DNA of 64,000 bases, taken from Dastarcus helophoroides. Lineage: Eukaryota; Arthropoda; Insecta; Coleoptera; Bothrideridae. The notes under the pieces are model-generated. The model was not told the DNA's origin. It was given only the letters and a program-made list of their open reading frames with translations, and did not search any database. The stretch covers positions 8,882,782 to 8,946,781 of the forward strand of contig CM053328.1 of NCBI GenBank assembly GCA_028583605.1. Reading direction: 5' to 3'. Below are positions 12,435-24,239 of the stretch, in pieces (position 1 is the first letter of the stretch; each line of letters opens with the position of its first letter). The position numbers and the translations under genes are program-made.

Positions 12435-13680
12435 ATGTTGGGGGAAATTACATTAAACAGTTTCTGGACGTTTACTCGAGATTTTGCCCTCTACTTCGGT
12501 TTTAGTGTTTTTTTTTTTGGAAATTTTGGCACTTTTCCAAAAAATTCGCCCCTTTACAATTTCGACTTAGTTTCAAAAAATCACCTTTTTTCTCTAAATA
12601 AAACTTCCCTCCAAAAATTTATATTTTTTTTACAAATAACAATCATTTTCCCAAAATTTCGACCTTTTTTTTTAATTTACCTTCTTTTGTCAATATTTTT
12701 CAAGTTTTTCTTAAATTTATTTTTCTTTCAAAATTTCGATTTTTCCAAAACCAACTATTTGAGAATTTCATTTTCAAAATTCGCCCTTTGCCAATATTGC
12801 AAAAATTTGATTTTTTTTTCGAACATTTGAGAAATCTAAGGCCTTTTTCTAATTTCAATTTTTCTTTCGAAATTTCAAATATTTTCTGGAAATTTCGACT
12901 GTTTTCATCAAAATACTTTCATTTTAAAATACAATTTTTTTTCCGTAAAACTAAGAAAGATTAAAAAACACAACAGAGGTTACTCTAACGCGTTTCGATA
13001 GCCAAAATATCATCTTCAGAGAGATCAGTATCAGTAACTCTCTGAAGATGATAGCTTGGCTATCGAAACGCGTTAGAGCAACCTCTGTTGTGTTTTTTAA
13101 TTTTTCTTACGTTTCAGGGGACAAGATTTTAATTTTAATTTTTGAAGATAAGCAAGGACCAATCCGTTCCTACTAAAACTTTCATTTTTCAAAAAAATAA
13201 TATTGTTCAAAATTCAGTTTCTTTCGCAAATTTTGACATATACCTTATTACAAAAATAGGCCAATTTGAATAAAAATTTGGTCCTTTGTCATAAAATTAA
13301 GCCATTTGTTTAAGCATTGAGTTTTTTATGAAATTTAAATTCATTTTCACCAAAATTTTCAAAATTTCAATTTTTTTCGAAAATTTAATATTCTGAGGAA
13401 AAATTTGACTTTTTTTTCTGATATTACAATATTTTTACAAATTTTCCTACCTTTTTACAAATCTCCTTTAATAATTTCCCCAATATTAGACAGTTTATAC
13501 TTTCACTTGTTACTCTTCATCCAAAAATATTGATTTTGTCTAGAAAATTTTTCTTTTTGCCACAAAATTTTACTTTTTCTAGTAATTTTTTGCAAATTTT
13601 AGGTTTAAACTCTGAAAGTAAACACTTTGCTTAAAATTTCAAGAATTTTTGTGATAATTTCTTAGTTTTGACTTATTTTA
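12435..13680. repeat. T-rich degenerate array
   Basis: Pyrimidine-rich low-complexity DNA of the same kind as 1-4925. The 131-codon frame at 12435-12830 is Phe/Leu/Ser-rich, has no domain, and is a by-product of TTT-rich sequence. A family A element sits at 12925-13175. Confidence 0.75.
12925..13175. mobile_element. Family A foldback element, copy 2
   Basis: The left arm reads AAGAAAGATTAAAAAACACA, then CTAACGCGTTTCGATAGCC. The right arm is the complement, with GGCTATCGAAACGCGTTAGA and TGTGTTTTTTAATTTTTCTT, ending GCAAGGACCAATCCGTTCC. The centre is a short spacer, TCAGTATCAG. No coding capacity. Confidence 0.85.
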
Positions 13681-13721
13681 GTATCACTGACCTCTTTATA
13701 TATCGAAACAAGGAAATCGTT

Positions 13722-13755
13722 GCCTACGAAAAATTTGGAGTCAAACTTCGTAGGC
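13722..13755. other. Small inverted repeat next to the solo LTR
   Basis: GCCTACGAA at 13722-13730 and TTCGTAGGC at 13747-13755 form a perfect 9-bp stem with a 16-nt loop. It lies just outside the LTR target duplication. Function unknown. Confidence 0.4.
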
Positions 13756-13789
13756 GCACGAGACATTTTATCCGATGATGATAAATACC

Positions 13790-14130
13790 GTTACGCGTAA
13801 TTCAAATGATTAACACGTGAGCTGTAAAACACTTTATTTCTTAACTGAACTCGGAACACTACAATTGCAATTCACCAACTTATTCATTTACTTCTAACTA
13901 CTAACTCACTAACTAACTACACTGACTGAATAATTCAAAGGAAAGGCGACCGCCCTATATGGATTTTGCTTCCGGGTTGTAGAAAAATACAGCAGATAAA
14001 GCTTATCGTTTGCCGAAATTTCTGGAATGTTTATCTGCCGTTTTCTTCATTATCGCAGCCGCTTTCCCTTATCAGATCTTATCTAGAAAATTTTCTTAGA
14101 TTCCAAATTTTACAATTACATTTCGTTACA
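13790..14130 (-). mobile_element. Solo LTR of an LTR retrotransposon (copy L1)
   Basis: On the minus strand it starts TGTAACGAAATGTAATTG and ends TTACGCGTAAC, 341 bp long. The 5-bp sequence ATACC flanks it on both sides (13785-13789 and 14131-14135), a typical LTR-element target duplication. Within it, in minus orientation, are a TATA-like CATATAGGG and a polyadenylation-like AATAAAG. Two other copies in the window (37692-37998 and about 54615-54922) align over most of the length. No internal gag-pol is attached, so it arose by LTR-LTR recombination. The class (Gypsy, BEL/Pao or Copia) cannot be decided from the LTR alone. Confidence 0.8.
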
Positions 14131-14135
14131 ATACC

Positions 14136-15400
14136 AATATTATTATAAAACTGCTACTTTTTTTTTTCAAGTAAAAAATATCGGCAGTCCCGAATACGAA
14201 ACATTTTTCATAACTTTGAAATTTCACTGCACCGCCTGCAATGCAAGTGATTCCGCTCATAATTTCTTTCTATTACCCCCCCTTCCTTTCCCACTTATTT
14301 GACGCCAAGAAGATGAATTGTTTATTCCAGTTTCGCCGCTTTTCAATTTCCTAAGCCTGAAGAATTTTCTTTAACAATTATTAATCACTCTGACTTTGAA
14401 ATATCAATAATTAGTCATTTTATTGTCCTCAAAGACAATTTGTTTCGTTGCCTCGAATTCCTAAGCTTTATTGCGAAGGATTTTAAATATTTGTTGACAT
14501 CAAGAATGTCATCCACTATTACGTTGCCTCCCAAAGAGTAAGGAATGTTGCGTTGAAATAAAAGTAAATTTTGACTCGCTCATACTTGAAAATTCCCCAG
14601 GGAATATTAAGACTATCCGACGAAGGAATGCCGCTAGGAAATGAAAGTTGATAAAAAGTGAAGGCTATCCCATCAAAATTTTCACCGGAGACGTTTCATT
14701 TGTCTTTTGTAGTTGGCGATTCGTTTGTATCATAAATCATTTCTGGATTGTCTGAAAGCGTTAAAAGAGTCAGGAGATATTTGAACGGGACATTTTCAAA
14801 TAAAATTTTATGCTGAATTGAATCAGCGTTCTCTATACAAGGTGTCTTAGCCATAATGTCATTAATCTTAATAGTTATTCGGAAGGATTAGTATAGATAG
14901 AAAGTTAAAGAAAACTATTATACCTTTTAAAAAAAGAGCCGAATCAGTTCATAGACTATCCGTAACATGACGCTGCTGATCGTAATAAATGGTTTACGAC
15001 TTCAAAGGTCAACAGACGCTTATTACGCTTAGTACGCTTAAGCACTAGCACTAGGTGAGGCTACAGAGATGAGGCAGATTGGCGATCGATAATTCATGGC
15101 AACAAATTTTCACGTAAAAATTTAAAATGGTAAGTATAGAAATAATTAACCGATCTGACATAAACTCAAAGATGAATCTTATGGAATAAATAAATATTCG
15201 ACATATCCATATAATTAATATTCGATGTTCAAACAGCTGGTAAAAGCGAAACATTACTAATTAATAAACAACAAATGTGTGTGTAATAACATTTGCGTGA
15301 CAAATTTCAAAAAAATTCACTCACTCTCTCCAAATTTTCTTATTTATTTATTTATATATGTCGCTAAATAGGAATATATGCATAACTTCTTTCTAATACG
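14136..15400. other. Single-copy island, no gene recognised
   Basis: Mixed-composition DNA with no long credible ORF and no match to the repeat families here. It includes the GC-richer segments 14200-14350 and 14940-15080. The frame at 15051-15254 is short and without domain. The region may be regulatory. Confidence 0.4.
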
Positions 15401-16800
15401 TACCATTTTTTAGATATGGTTGGACTTTTTTTCGAAATTCCAATTTACTGCATTGAAAATTTCGATCTTTTTAAAAAGAAACTTTTAAAAAGGTTTTAAT
15501 GAAAAATTTAAGTTTTTTTGAAAATATTGACTATTTCTAAAAAAATAACAAAAATAATATTTTTTGAAACTTTCGAATTATTATGAATTTTGATTTTTTT
15601 AATAATTTCGATTTTTCTGCAAACTCGGATTACAAAATTGATATTCTATTTAAAATTGATGCCTTTTTTGAGAATCTCGGACTAAAAATTTGTGCCTTTA
15701 TCAAAATATTGACTTTCTTTCTAATTTTCGACTTTTTCCCCAAATTCGACTTTTGTGGATTAAAATTTTTTGAAAAATAACTGAAAACTGAAATTGAAAA
15801 TTTCAAATATTTTTTTTTAAATTCAGGATTTTTCCTGATATAAACTTTTTCTTAAAAATATACAAAAATACCTTTTGTTTAAACATTTTACTGAAAATCT
15901 CGATTTGTTTGAAATTAAGACCAAAAATTAAAACTATCTAAAATTTATGTTTTTTTTTCAACCCTGAAAATTTTTGCAAAAATTTCATTTATTTAAAAAA
16001 TCATGACTTATTTAATAAAATTTTTATTTTTGTTTAAAATTGTTACTTATTTTGAAAATTTTCACTTTCATGAAAATTTGTTTTTTTTTCGAAGATTTAG
16101 TTGTTTTTTTTGTGACGTGTTGACCACTTTTTAAAAATGTCCAAGGGTTTTTCAAGAATTTAACTATTTTTGCAATTTTGAATTAGATCTTTTTCCTAAA
16201 ATGTTGACTATTTAAAAAGAAATTTTAACTTTTTGTGAGAATTTCGACTATTTTGAAATATTGACTTAAAAATTTCGACCTTTTTGAAAATCTGAATTTT
16301 TTTTGAAAAATTCTCATATTTTAAAATGTTTTTTTCAAAATTTTCATTTTTATAATTTTTTTTTGAAAATTTTAACCTTTTAAAAAAATGACACTTTTTT
16401 AAAAATTTAGACATTCCATAATTGTATTTGAAAGATTTTTTAGACCTATTTAAAATATTAAATTTTTTGAAAATTATGACTTCTTTGTAATGTGAATTTG
16501 TTTTTCGTAAAAGGCGAAATTTTCAAAAAAGTCTAAATTATTAAAGTAGGAATTTCTAAAAAAAAAGTTGAAATTCCGACTTCTTGATATCCAACACTTT
16601 TTTAAACATTTTGACGTTTTCTAAAAATGAAGTTTTAAAGAAAATCTTAGGAAAAAAATATATTTTTGCCCAAGTTCCATTTTATAATTAAAATGATTTT
16701 TGTATTTTTTTTACACAAATTTTAAGTGTTGAGGGTTTGTTCCCGTTAAATTTACTCGAAACGTTGACTAAAGATCCAAAATTAAAGAGAGAAATTCAAA
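15401..16800. repeat. T-rich degenerate array
   Basis: Runs of T with GACTTTTT/AAATTTTG phrases. The ORFs here are low-complexity on both strands. The last 370 bp form the left member of a direct repeat that recurs at 17725-18125. Confidence 0.75.
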
Positions 16801-18125
16801 AAATAATCGGTCGAAATTTTGGGAAATAAACCAATGTTGAGAAAATTAACAGAATTTGTTCGAATTTTCCAGGTAAAATGAAAATTTAAAAAAGGGAGGA
16901 TTTTGCAAATAAAGCCTAGCTCAAAAAAATAATCGAAATTCCGAGAAAAGGGCGAAATTTTAATTTTAATTTTAATTACGATAAAAATCAAACTTCAAAA
17001 GAAATTGAAGTGTAGCACAGAAAAACAAATTTCAATAAAAAAAAAATCATTTTTTTTAAATACTTAGGTTTTTAGATTTATTGTAGATCAGATTTTGAGA
17101 TAAGTCAAAATTTTTACAGAATAATAAGGATTTTGAGAAAAATATCAAAATGTCAAGAAAAGAACAAATAAAGCTTAAAAAACTCAGATAAGCTTTGAAA
17201 AAAAATCCAAATTTCGAGGAAAAGATCGATATTTTGACAAACATATTGAAATTTTAAGAAAACAGTCGAGATTTAGCAAAAATTTTAAAAGGAAATCAAA
17301 TTTAGTCCAAATTTCAAAGAAAAGAATAAATTTTAGGAAACGTTTCAGAAAAAAAGTCGAAATTTTCAAGTTCAGTTAAGGACTGCCTGAGTGAAGAACA
17401 AGCTTGTCATCGGCCTCACTATAACGTCAGAAAAATGCCAGTATTAAGATAGAGATCGAAATTTATAGAAACAATTTGCAAATTGAATTTTCTCGCATTT
17501 AAAATTTTAGAATATTTAAAAAAAAATTTTAATGTTTCAAGATAAATATTATTTTTTGTTTACTTTTTTAACAAAAGGTTGATCAATTTTTTAGAAAAAG
17601 CAAATTTGATAAACAATTCTGACAAAGAAACATGAACAAGTCGGAATTTGCAGAATGTCGGCCTTTAAAAGGATCAAATTTTCAGAAAAATTAGGATTTT
17701 GTGAAATGCATAATTAAACTTGAAAGTTTGGATTTTTTTAGACCTATTTTAAAATAATAAATTTTTTTTAAATTATGACTTCTTTGTAATGTGAATTTGT
17801 TTTTCGTAAAAGGCGAAATTTTCAAAAAAGTCTAAATTATCGAAGTTGGAATTTCTAAAAAAAAAGTTGAAATTCCGACTTCTTGATATCCAACACTTTT
17901 TTAAAAAATTTGACTTTTTCTAAAAATCAACTTAAATTATGATTTCCTTTAAATGAAGTTTTACAGAAAATCTTAGGGAAAAAATATATTTTTGCCCAAG
18001 TTCCATTTTATAATTAAAATGATTTTTCTATTTTTTTAACACAAATTTTGAGTGTTGAGGGTTTGTTGCCGTTAAATTTACTCGTTGACTTAATCCAAAA
18101 TCAAAGAGAGAAATTCAAAAAAATA
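16428..18125 (+). repeat. Direct repeats of 370-400 bp flanking an A-rich block
   Basis: The unit 16428-16805 recurs at about 17725-18125. Shared landmarks are TGACTTCTTTGTAATGTGAA, GACTTCTTGATATCCAACAC, TTTTTGCCCAAGTTCCATTT and GTGTTGAGGGTTTGTT. Between the two copies lies a segment of opposite (A-rich) polarity, itself a copy of 8900-9780. The arrangement could be an insertion with target duplication by repair, or a tandem duplication that engulfed an insertion. Confidence 0.75.
16806..17705 (+). repeat. Third copy of the A-rich duplication unit
   Basis: It matches 8900-9780 closely: GGGAAATAAACCAATGTTGA near 16818 and 8912, AAGGACTGCCTGAGTGAAGA near 17377 and 9446, and ACAATTTGCAAATTGAATTT near 17471 and 9541. 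It is closer to that copy than to the one at 11-12 kb. Confidence 0.75.
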
Positions 18126-20500
18126 AAATAGTCCAAAAACCAAATCGAACATCAATGAAATGATATTCAAAGTTTTAACTTAAAATTGAATCATCTGGAT
18201 TTCTTTTAAATAAATTTAAACAAATATCTGGATTTAGGTTTAACATTTTTATTTTTATTTTCAACAGTTCGAGCATTTACTCGAGATTTGAATTTTATTT
18301 TGAAATTTTGAACTGAAATCGATATTTCGACTAATCGAAATTTCGATTTAGATTCAAAACGACAAACAGAAATATTACTTTTTGAATACTAATGCCTTTA
18401 AAATGTAATCAGTTGAAAGGGAAAGGGTAATTAACCGGTCAGTTTTCCCATTTATAAAAGTCACGACACGCCACTGTATCTGACTAACAAATTTTTCTCT
18501 CTTTTTGCAGTTTTCAGTTATTTTCGGAATTTTGACTTCTTGCAAGGTTTTCACTCCAAAATTTTCACGTTTTTGACAAAAATTTTAATTTTTTTGAGAA
18601 GGTTGACTTTTTTTAAAAAATGTAATTTTTTGAAAATTTTGAATACTGAACAATTTTGACTTTAAAAATGTCGGTATTTTAAAATTTTTATTTTTTAAAA
18701 AATCAGATTTTCTCTAAGTAGCCTTTTTTTGAAAACTTTGGCTCTTTTTAAATGAATATTGTTTTTATTTTTTTTAACCTTGGCAAAAAATCTTAACATT
18801 TCAAAATTGTTACTTTTTTCCAAATTTCGATTTCTCTTTAAATTTTAAAAATGTTGAAATTTTTATTTATTTTAAAGCATACTAAAGGTTAGCAAAAAGA
18901 AAATTTCATCAAAAGAAAGTAGGAGAACTATTTATTCTATTATTTTCTAGCCATTTTACAATTCTATCAAATAAATGCAAGATAGGGCTACAACATTAGC
19001 GTGTTCTATCTAAGCAACCGGGTGAGGGGGCTCGTCTCCAAAAATATTTTTTCTTCTTCGACATTCATGTTTCCTTGAAACATAAAACATTTTTTTCTAA
19101 AATTGCTACCTTTTTCTTAAATTTGGTCTTGTTTTTGTAATATTTGTCTTTTTCTTTTAAAACTTCGAATTTTTTCATTTAATTCGACTTTTTTGTTAAA
19201 CAGGACTTTCTAAAAATTTCAAGTTTTTGTTAACAAATTCGACAAATTTTTTTGAACATTTTCTAAAAATTTGCAGTCAGATTTAAAAAAGTCAAGATTT
19301 CTGAGAAAAATTCCAATTTCGCAAAGTGGCAAAATTTTGGAAAAAACAACGTATTTTGAAATAAAAATGTTTAATAAAAGAAGCCAAATTTTGTGAATAA
19401 AGTGAAAATTTTAAAAGAAAAAGACATATCTTGTGAAATATTTAATTATTTTTTTCTCAAAATTCACCTTTTTAACAAAATTTGTTTTTTTTAACTTTTC
19501 AGTTTATTCTTCAAATTTGAATTTTACAACGAAGTTTCAAAAAAGTCTGATTTTGATCAGAGAAATTGAATTTTAAGAATAAACCGAAAATTAAAAAAAA
19601 ACAGAAAAACTTTGTGAAAAATGCAAATTTCGAGAAAAAACATAATCGAATTTTTCACAAAATATGTCTTCTTCTTTGAAAATTTTCAGTCTATTTGTAA
19701 AATTCGATGTTTTTATTAAAATCTGACTTTTTTAAAATTTTGATACAAAAGAAGTCGAATTTTAGAAATAAACTAAAATTTCAGCAGAAAAAGACGAATT
19801 TTGTGAAAAAGGTGAAGAAAAATTCAGAAAAAAAAGACATATTTTGTAACAAAGGCAAATTATGAGCAAAAAAGTAATCAAATTTTTTACAAAATATGTC
19901 TTTTTTCTTTTGAAATTTCCACAAAAGACGATTCTTGTGAAAAATTCGACTACTTTTTTCTCAAAATTTGTCTTTTTTTTAACAAAATCTATCTTCTTTT
20001 ATCAAATCTAACCTTCTAAAAATTTCGAATTTTGAATTTAAAACTCGTCGTTTTTAATTTTGCCTTCTTCTTCTTCTTCTTCTTCTTTTCTCTAATTTAG
20101 ACCTTAGCCTGTATGTTCCCACTTAACTAATTTCGTCTTTTCTGAAACTTCGGGTTTTTCTGAAAATATCGACTTTTTCTTAAATCTGAGTTTTTGCAAG
20201 TTCCAGCTTATTGTTTATTAAAAAAATAGCCACCAATCATCTGATAAAAAAAATTGGGAAAAATGAAAGAAAATGAAAATTTTAAATATTTGCATAAGGG
20301 CAAAAATAACGAGGAAAATTTCTTTGTAAATTTTATTTTTTTTTAATCCAAATTTCCAAAAGTTTCAACTTGTTTGTAAGAATTTCAACTTTTATCTCAA
20401 TATTGGAACATTCTGACGCCACATTGAGGCATGGCGGGGCGCGTCTATCTTCCTCTGACTCGACCAGTTAAGAGAAAATAAATAATGAGGGTAAAATTTA
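18126..20500. repeat. Mixed low-complexity array with short islands
   Basis: T-rich and A-rich phrases alternate over a few hundred bases each (A-rich at 19260-19440 and 19560-19860). Short islands of ordinary composition occur at 18395-18490, 18940-19060 and 20400-20480; none has an ORF or a recognised element. Confidence 0.55.
20064..20087 (+). repeat. CTT microsatellite
   Basis: Eight perfect CTT units. Confidence 0.9.
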
Positions 20501-20856
20501 CGATTTTATTTTCTTAAAATTTCAATTATTTTTCTTAAAATGACTATTCTAAAGTGTGATAAAACCTGATTCTTGCTGGAAAATTTTGAAATTTTACTAA
20601 GATTAAACCATTAAAATTTAAATCCTTTTCGCAAAATTTCGATCATTTTCTCGAAATTTCGATAGTTTTCTGGAAATTTCGAAATATTTTTTAAATTCAT
20701 TTTTGTTTTTAAAAGTTTTCTTTCTCTTGAAACACGTTTTCTTCTAGAAATTGTAACTTTATCTCTAAATTCAATCCTGCATGTTCATGGAAATCTCAAT
20801 TTTTCCTCGAAATTCGTAATTTTATTAAAAATTCGATTTTTTTCAAAATTAGTTGG

Positions 20857-20993
20857 AGAATGGACTGGTCCTTAGTTATTTACAAAAATTGAAATACAAA
20901 TCTTATCCCGTGGAACCAAGAAAAATTAAAAAACACAACAATGGTTGCTCTAATGCGTTTCGATAGCCAAGCTATCATCTTCAGAGAGATACT
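20857..20993 (+). mobile_element. Family A foldback element, left half only (copy 3)
   Basis: It runs from GAATGGACTGGTCCTTAGTT through AACACAACAATGGTTGCTC to AGCTATCATCTTCAGAGAGA and stops at the centre of the hairpin. The right arm is absent. Confidence 0.8.
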
Positions 20994-21715
20994 GTTTTTA
21001 AACGACGATTCTGCTATATTCTCAAAATTATATTTTTTAGTGAAATTTCCATTTGTTGCCGAAATTTCGTACTTTTCTTGGCATTTCGACTATACTTTTC
21101 TTAAATTTGTTATTTTTATTTTGACTTGAAAAATTCGACATTTTTTTAATTTGACTTTCTCTGAGAACTTTAAAAATTTTTAACCATTTCGAAGTTTCCT
21201 AGAAATTTGCTTTTTTTCCAGAACTTTTATTATTCTTGAACTTGGGCTTTTTTGAAAACTTTAACCTTTTAGAACCTGCTTCTTCAGAAATTTTGACTGG
21301 TACTTTAAGAGTTGCCTTTTTCGCGACAGTTTAACTTTTATCTGAATAATTCAATATTTAATATGTCCGCTATAAATTTGTCTTTTTTTTGAAATTTTAA
21401 CCTTTTCTTTTAGAATGGACTTTTTTAAATCGCTTTTAACTCAAAATCTTCTCTTTTTCCAAATTTCGATCTTATTTTTGAAATTGTACTTATTGAAGCT
21501 TTGTTTCAAATATTTTTTTTTCGAAATTTCACCATTTTACTTAAAATTTGTTTTTATCAACAAATTTCGACTTTTATCAAAATGTGATGCTTTTTGGTTC
21601 TGAAAATATCAAATTTTCTCCCTAAATTAGATTGGAATGTTAATAAAAATGTTGTCAAAATAATGATTTCCTGTAAATTCGACATATTGTACTAGATTTT
21701 AAATATTGATAACAA

Positions 21716-22016
21716 TGCAAGTAGAATACAGCCTGAACTGCAAAATCCTGCAGCCTTCTAGGCATGTTTAGTGAATCAGAGGTAGCTGAACTACCAACAG
21801 TTGAAACACTGTCACCTAACGAAACGGTTGCTCTCTAGGAAAGTCCCAGAAGACAAGGATTCTAATGCATAGACCAATAGGTTTGAATATTTACTAGATT
21901 CGAAGTTTGGAAACCAAAGACCGGTTTCGATCGATGACGAGATCTAACAAGATCGAAATCGGTCTTTGGTTGGCAAACTTCGAATCTAATAAATGTTCAA
22001 ACCTATTGGTTTGAGA
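21716..22016 (+). mobile_element. Family B foldback element, copy 1
   Basis: A head of about 150 bp (GCAAGTAGAATACAGCCTGA, then AGGTAGCTGAACTACCAAC, then GGTTGCTCTCTAGG) is followed by a hairpin. Its arms read ACCAATAGGTTTGAATATT and, after the AGATCTAACAAGATCG centre, the complement ATGTTCAAACCTATTGG. The flanks GATAACAATG and GAGAACAATG differ at one base and may be a target duplication of about 10 bp. Confidence 0.8.
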
Positions 22017-22800
22017 ACAATGTTTTTGGAAATTGGGATATGTCTTTCTAAAAATTTAAATTTTTTTTGAAAATTGCACGTATTTTACAAAATTTAAGTG
22101 TTTGGAAAGATTCGGTATTTATTTTTAATTAAGTTGACCAAGAATTCCGACATTTAAAAATTTTTTTTACTTGAAATTCGTCCTTTTCGAAATGACTATA
22201 TGATTCTCAGAATTCCCATTTTCTTATTAAAATTAGACTTTTTTATGGAAATGTTTACTATTTTCCAAAAAAATCGATCTGTTGTTTGAAATCTGAACAA
22301 AATTCTTCAAAAATTGTAGTTTTTTCCAAAATATTTTTCACTTTTCTCTGATTTTTTGTCTTTGAAATTGAATTTCCGTCAATATCAACTTGTTTCTTGT
22401 TCTCATTTTAACTTTTACCTCAAAATTCGTTATTTTCTGTTTCTAGAAAATTTTATTTAAAATTGGAATTTTTGTGAAAATTTAGAGTTTTTTCTAATTA
22501 GATCAAAATTTTGATAAAAATCGAAAAATTCTTAGCAACATACTTTTAGGAAATTTTGAGTAAAAAATTTCTTGCACATTTCAAGAATATGACAACAATT
22601 TAAGTAAAGTAACTATTTGATGTTGAAAATTACAATTTTTTTTCTCTAAATTGGACTTGCTCTGAAAGTTGCTTCTTTTTTAACAAAAATTCACTTTTGC
22701 TAATTTTGACTTTCTTGAAATTTTGATTATTTTGAAATTTAGACATTTCTCGAAGTTCTTCAAAAAGTTTTTTTTCGAAGTTAAGCTCTTTTTCAAAATT

Positions 22801-23801
22801 TCTAATTTAATTTAAGAATTTGATCTAACCAGTTTATGAAGTTTAATGAATCACTCCACCAGAAGGGTTTCTTTTTTTTGTTCATCAATATTTTAGAATG
22901 ATTGTTGTAGCCCCCCTCCTTTAAAAAAATTCCTTCATAAATCCATGGACTAGAAAGAAGCAAATTTTCATAACAATTAAACTCTATTAGCGATAAATAC
23001 AACAAGAGATACTATACTAAAAATTCCACAATGTTTCTATAAATGTTTGCTATGACCCAATCTGGTTTCGCTTTTCAGCATTGTCGGCGGTTATACCAGT
23101 AGTTTATTTAGCTGTCGTTATGTCCATAGTAAGGGTTGAAAATGTGAATTATTTAAAGAAGTAAATGTCAACCAAGTTCAATGTTGAGCATTATTAAATT
23201 TTGTAAAAGGATTGTCCAATTTAATAAGGAATTCAAATGAATCTAGGCACTGTACAGGATAATTGACATTGACAATATGGATATTTAAGATTAGCTTTCT
23301 TTTAGAGACGAGTAATGAGTTCAGTTGATGATTTACGTAAACCTTAAAACCCTAAAAAAATCAAACTGATGTGAACAATAAAAAACATTAGTACGTAATT
23401 TATGACTCTACTAAAGTATACAATTACACGAAATAATGTACAATACTTTATTATAAAGTAAGGGTGGTAACCCTAGTTTTAATTGACAGTGAAACAAAAA
23501 GAGTATCTATCAGGAAGAAGTTAGAACTGCACTGGGATGTGGAAATAGTAATAAAAGCGAATCTACTATTTTAGTAACGATTTAACCACAAAGTTTGCAA
23601 ATCTGAGATAAACGGAGAATTACCGGAGGCGACCGTGCTATTTCTTCTTTATTAGTTGTAACAAGAAAACTTGAGGAAACGGATTTTATTTTTCAGCAGC
23701 CCGGAGTTTCTCTTAGTGGCTGGCGACTTACACATAAAATTTTCTTAACCTATCTACATCTTTAATGCCTTTCTTATCGCTAATGCACAATTTGTATAGG
23801 C
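22801..23801. other. Mixed island containing a family C fragment, no gene
   Basis: Apart from the family C copy at 22967-23146, the DNA is moderately AT-rich and unrepeated. The frame at 22802-23005 has no recognisable domain. Confidence 0.4.
22967..23146 (+). mobile_element. Family C foldback element, copy 3 (truncated)
   Basis: It shares TTTCATAACAATTAAACTCT, AAAATTCCACAATGTTTCTA and TTGTCGGCGGTTATACCAGT with the family, then jumps to the terminal AGTAAGGGTTGAAAATGTG. Most of the right arm is missing. Confidence 0.7.
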
Positions 23802-24235
23802 CAGCGTTCCCCAAATAGTGGGTCGCGACCCGGCATTGAGCCATGAAAAAAAGATTCCTAGTCGTAGAATTGTCTTTACAATCATAAATAATCTATATCT
23901 GTATACTAAATATTTCTAATTATTGTACTTCATTTAGGATTAAAAAACAACAGATATTAAAAATTTCATAATGTTTCGATAAATATTTGCTAAACACCCG
24001 ACCAGGTTTCGTCTTACTGTATCACCTGGTCTGGTGATAGCAAATATTTATAGAAACATTGGGGAATTTTTAAATATCGGTTGCTTTTGAATCGTTAATA
24101 AAATTTAATAGATATGAATATTAAAGAATTCCACGAAGTAAGGGTTGGAAATGTCAATTACTAAATATTTAAAAGAACGGAGGACAAGTATTGAAAACAA
24201 CCGAGCCGGGGCCAAAAATAGTTTGGGAAACGCTG
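23802..24235. mobile_element. Non-autonomous hAT element with nested family C insertion
   Basis: The terminal inverted repeats are CAGCGTTCCCCAAA on the left and TTTGGGAAACGCTG on the right, followed inward on the left by GTGGGTCGCGACCCGG, a phrase common near hAT ends. The flanking 8-mers GTATAGGC (23794-23801) and GTATAGTC (24236-24243) match at seven of eight positions, as expected for an old hAT 8-bp target duplication. There is no transposase. A family C copy (23937-24155) lies inside. Confidence 0.75.
23937..24155 (+). mobile_element. Family C foldback element, copy 4 (nested in hAT)
   Basis: It contains AACAACAGATATTAAAAATT, TTTCGATAAATATTTGCTAA, the complementary TAGCAAATATTTATAGAAAC, and the terminal GAAGTAAGGGTTGGAAATGT. 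The central GGTTATACC part of the hairpin is deleted. Confidence 0.75.
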
Positions 24236-24239
24236 GTAT

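Larger units (their letters stand above)
20500..22800. repeat. T-rich degenerate array with two inserted elements
   Basis: Same low-complexity vocabulary as the other T-rich blocks. It contains a half copy of family A (20857-20993) and a full family B element (21716-22016). The 62-codon frame at 21415-21603 is low-complexity. Confidence 0.7.

Noticed and set aside
12435..12830. 131-codon plus-strand ORF.
   Set aside because: Phe/Leu/Ser-rich translation of the T-rich array; similar frames appear wherever this array occurs, on both strands, without a domain.
16428..18125. Direct repeats interpreted as the LTRs of a retrotransposon.
   Set aside because: The repeats lack TG...CA ends, a primer-binding site, polypurine tract or coding interior; the interior is a copy of another A-rich array.
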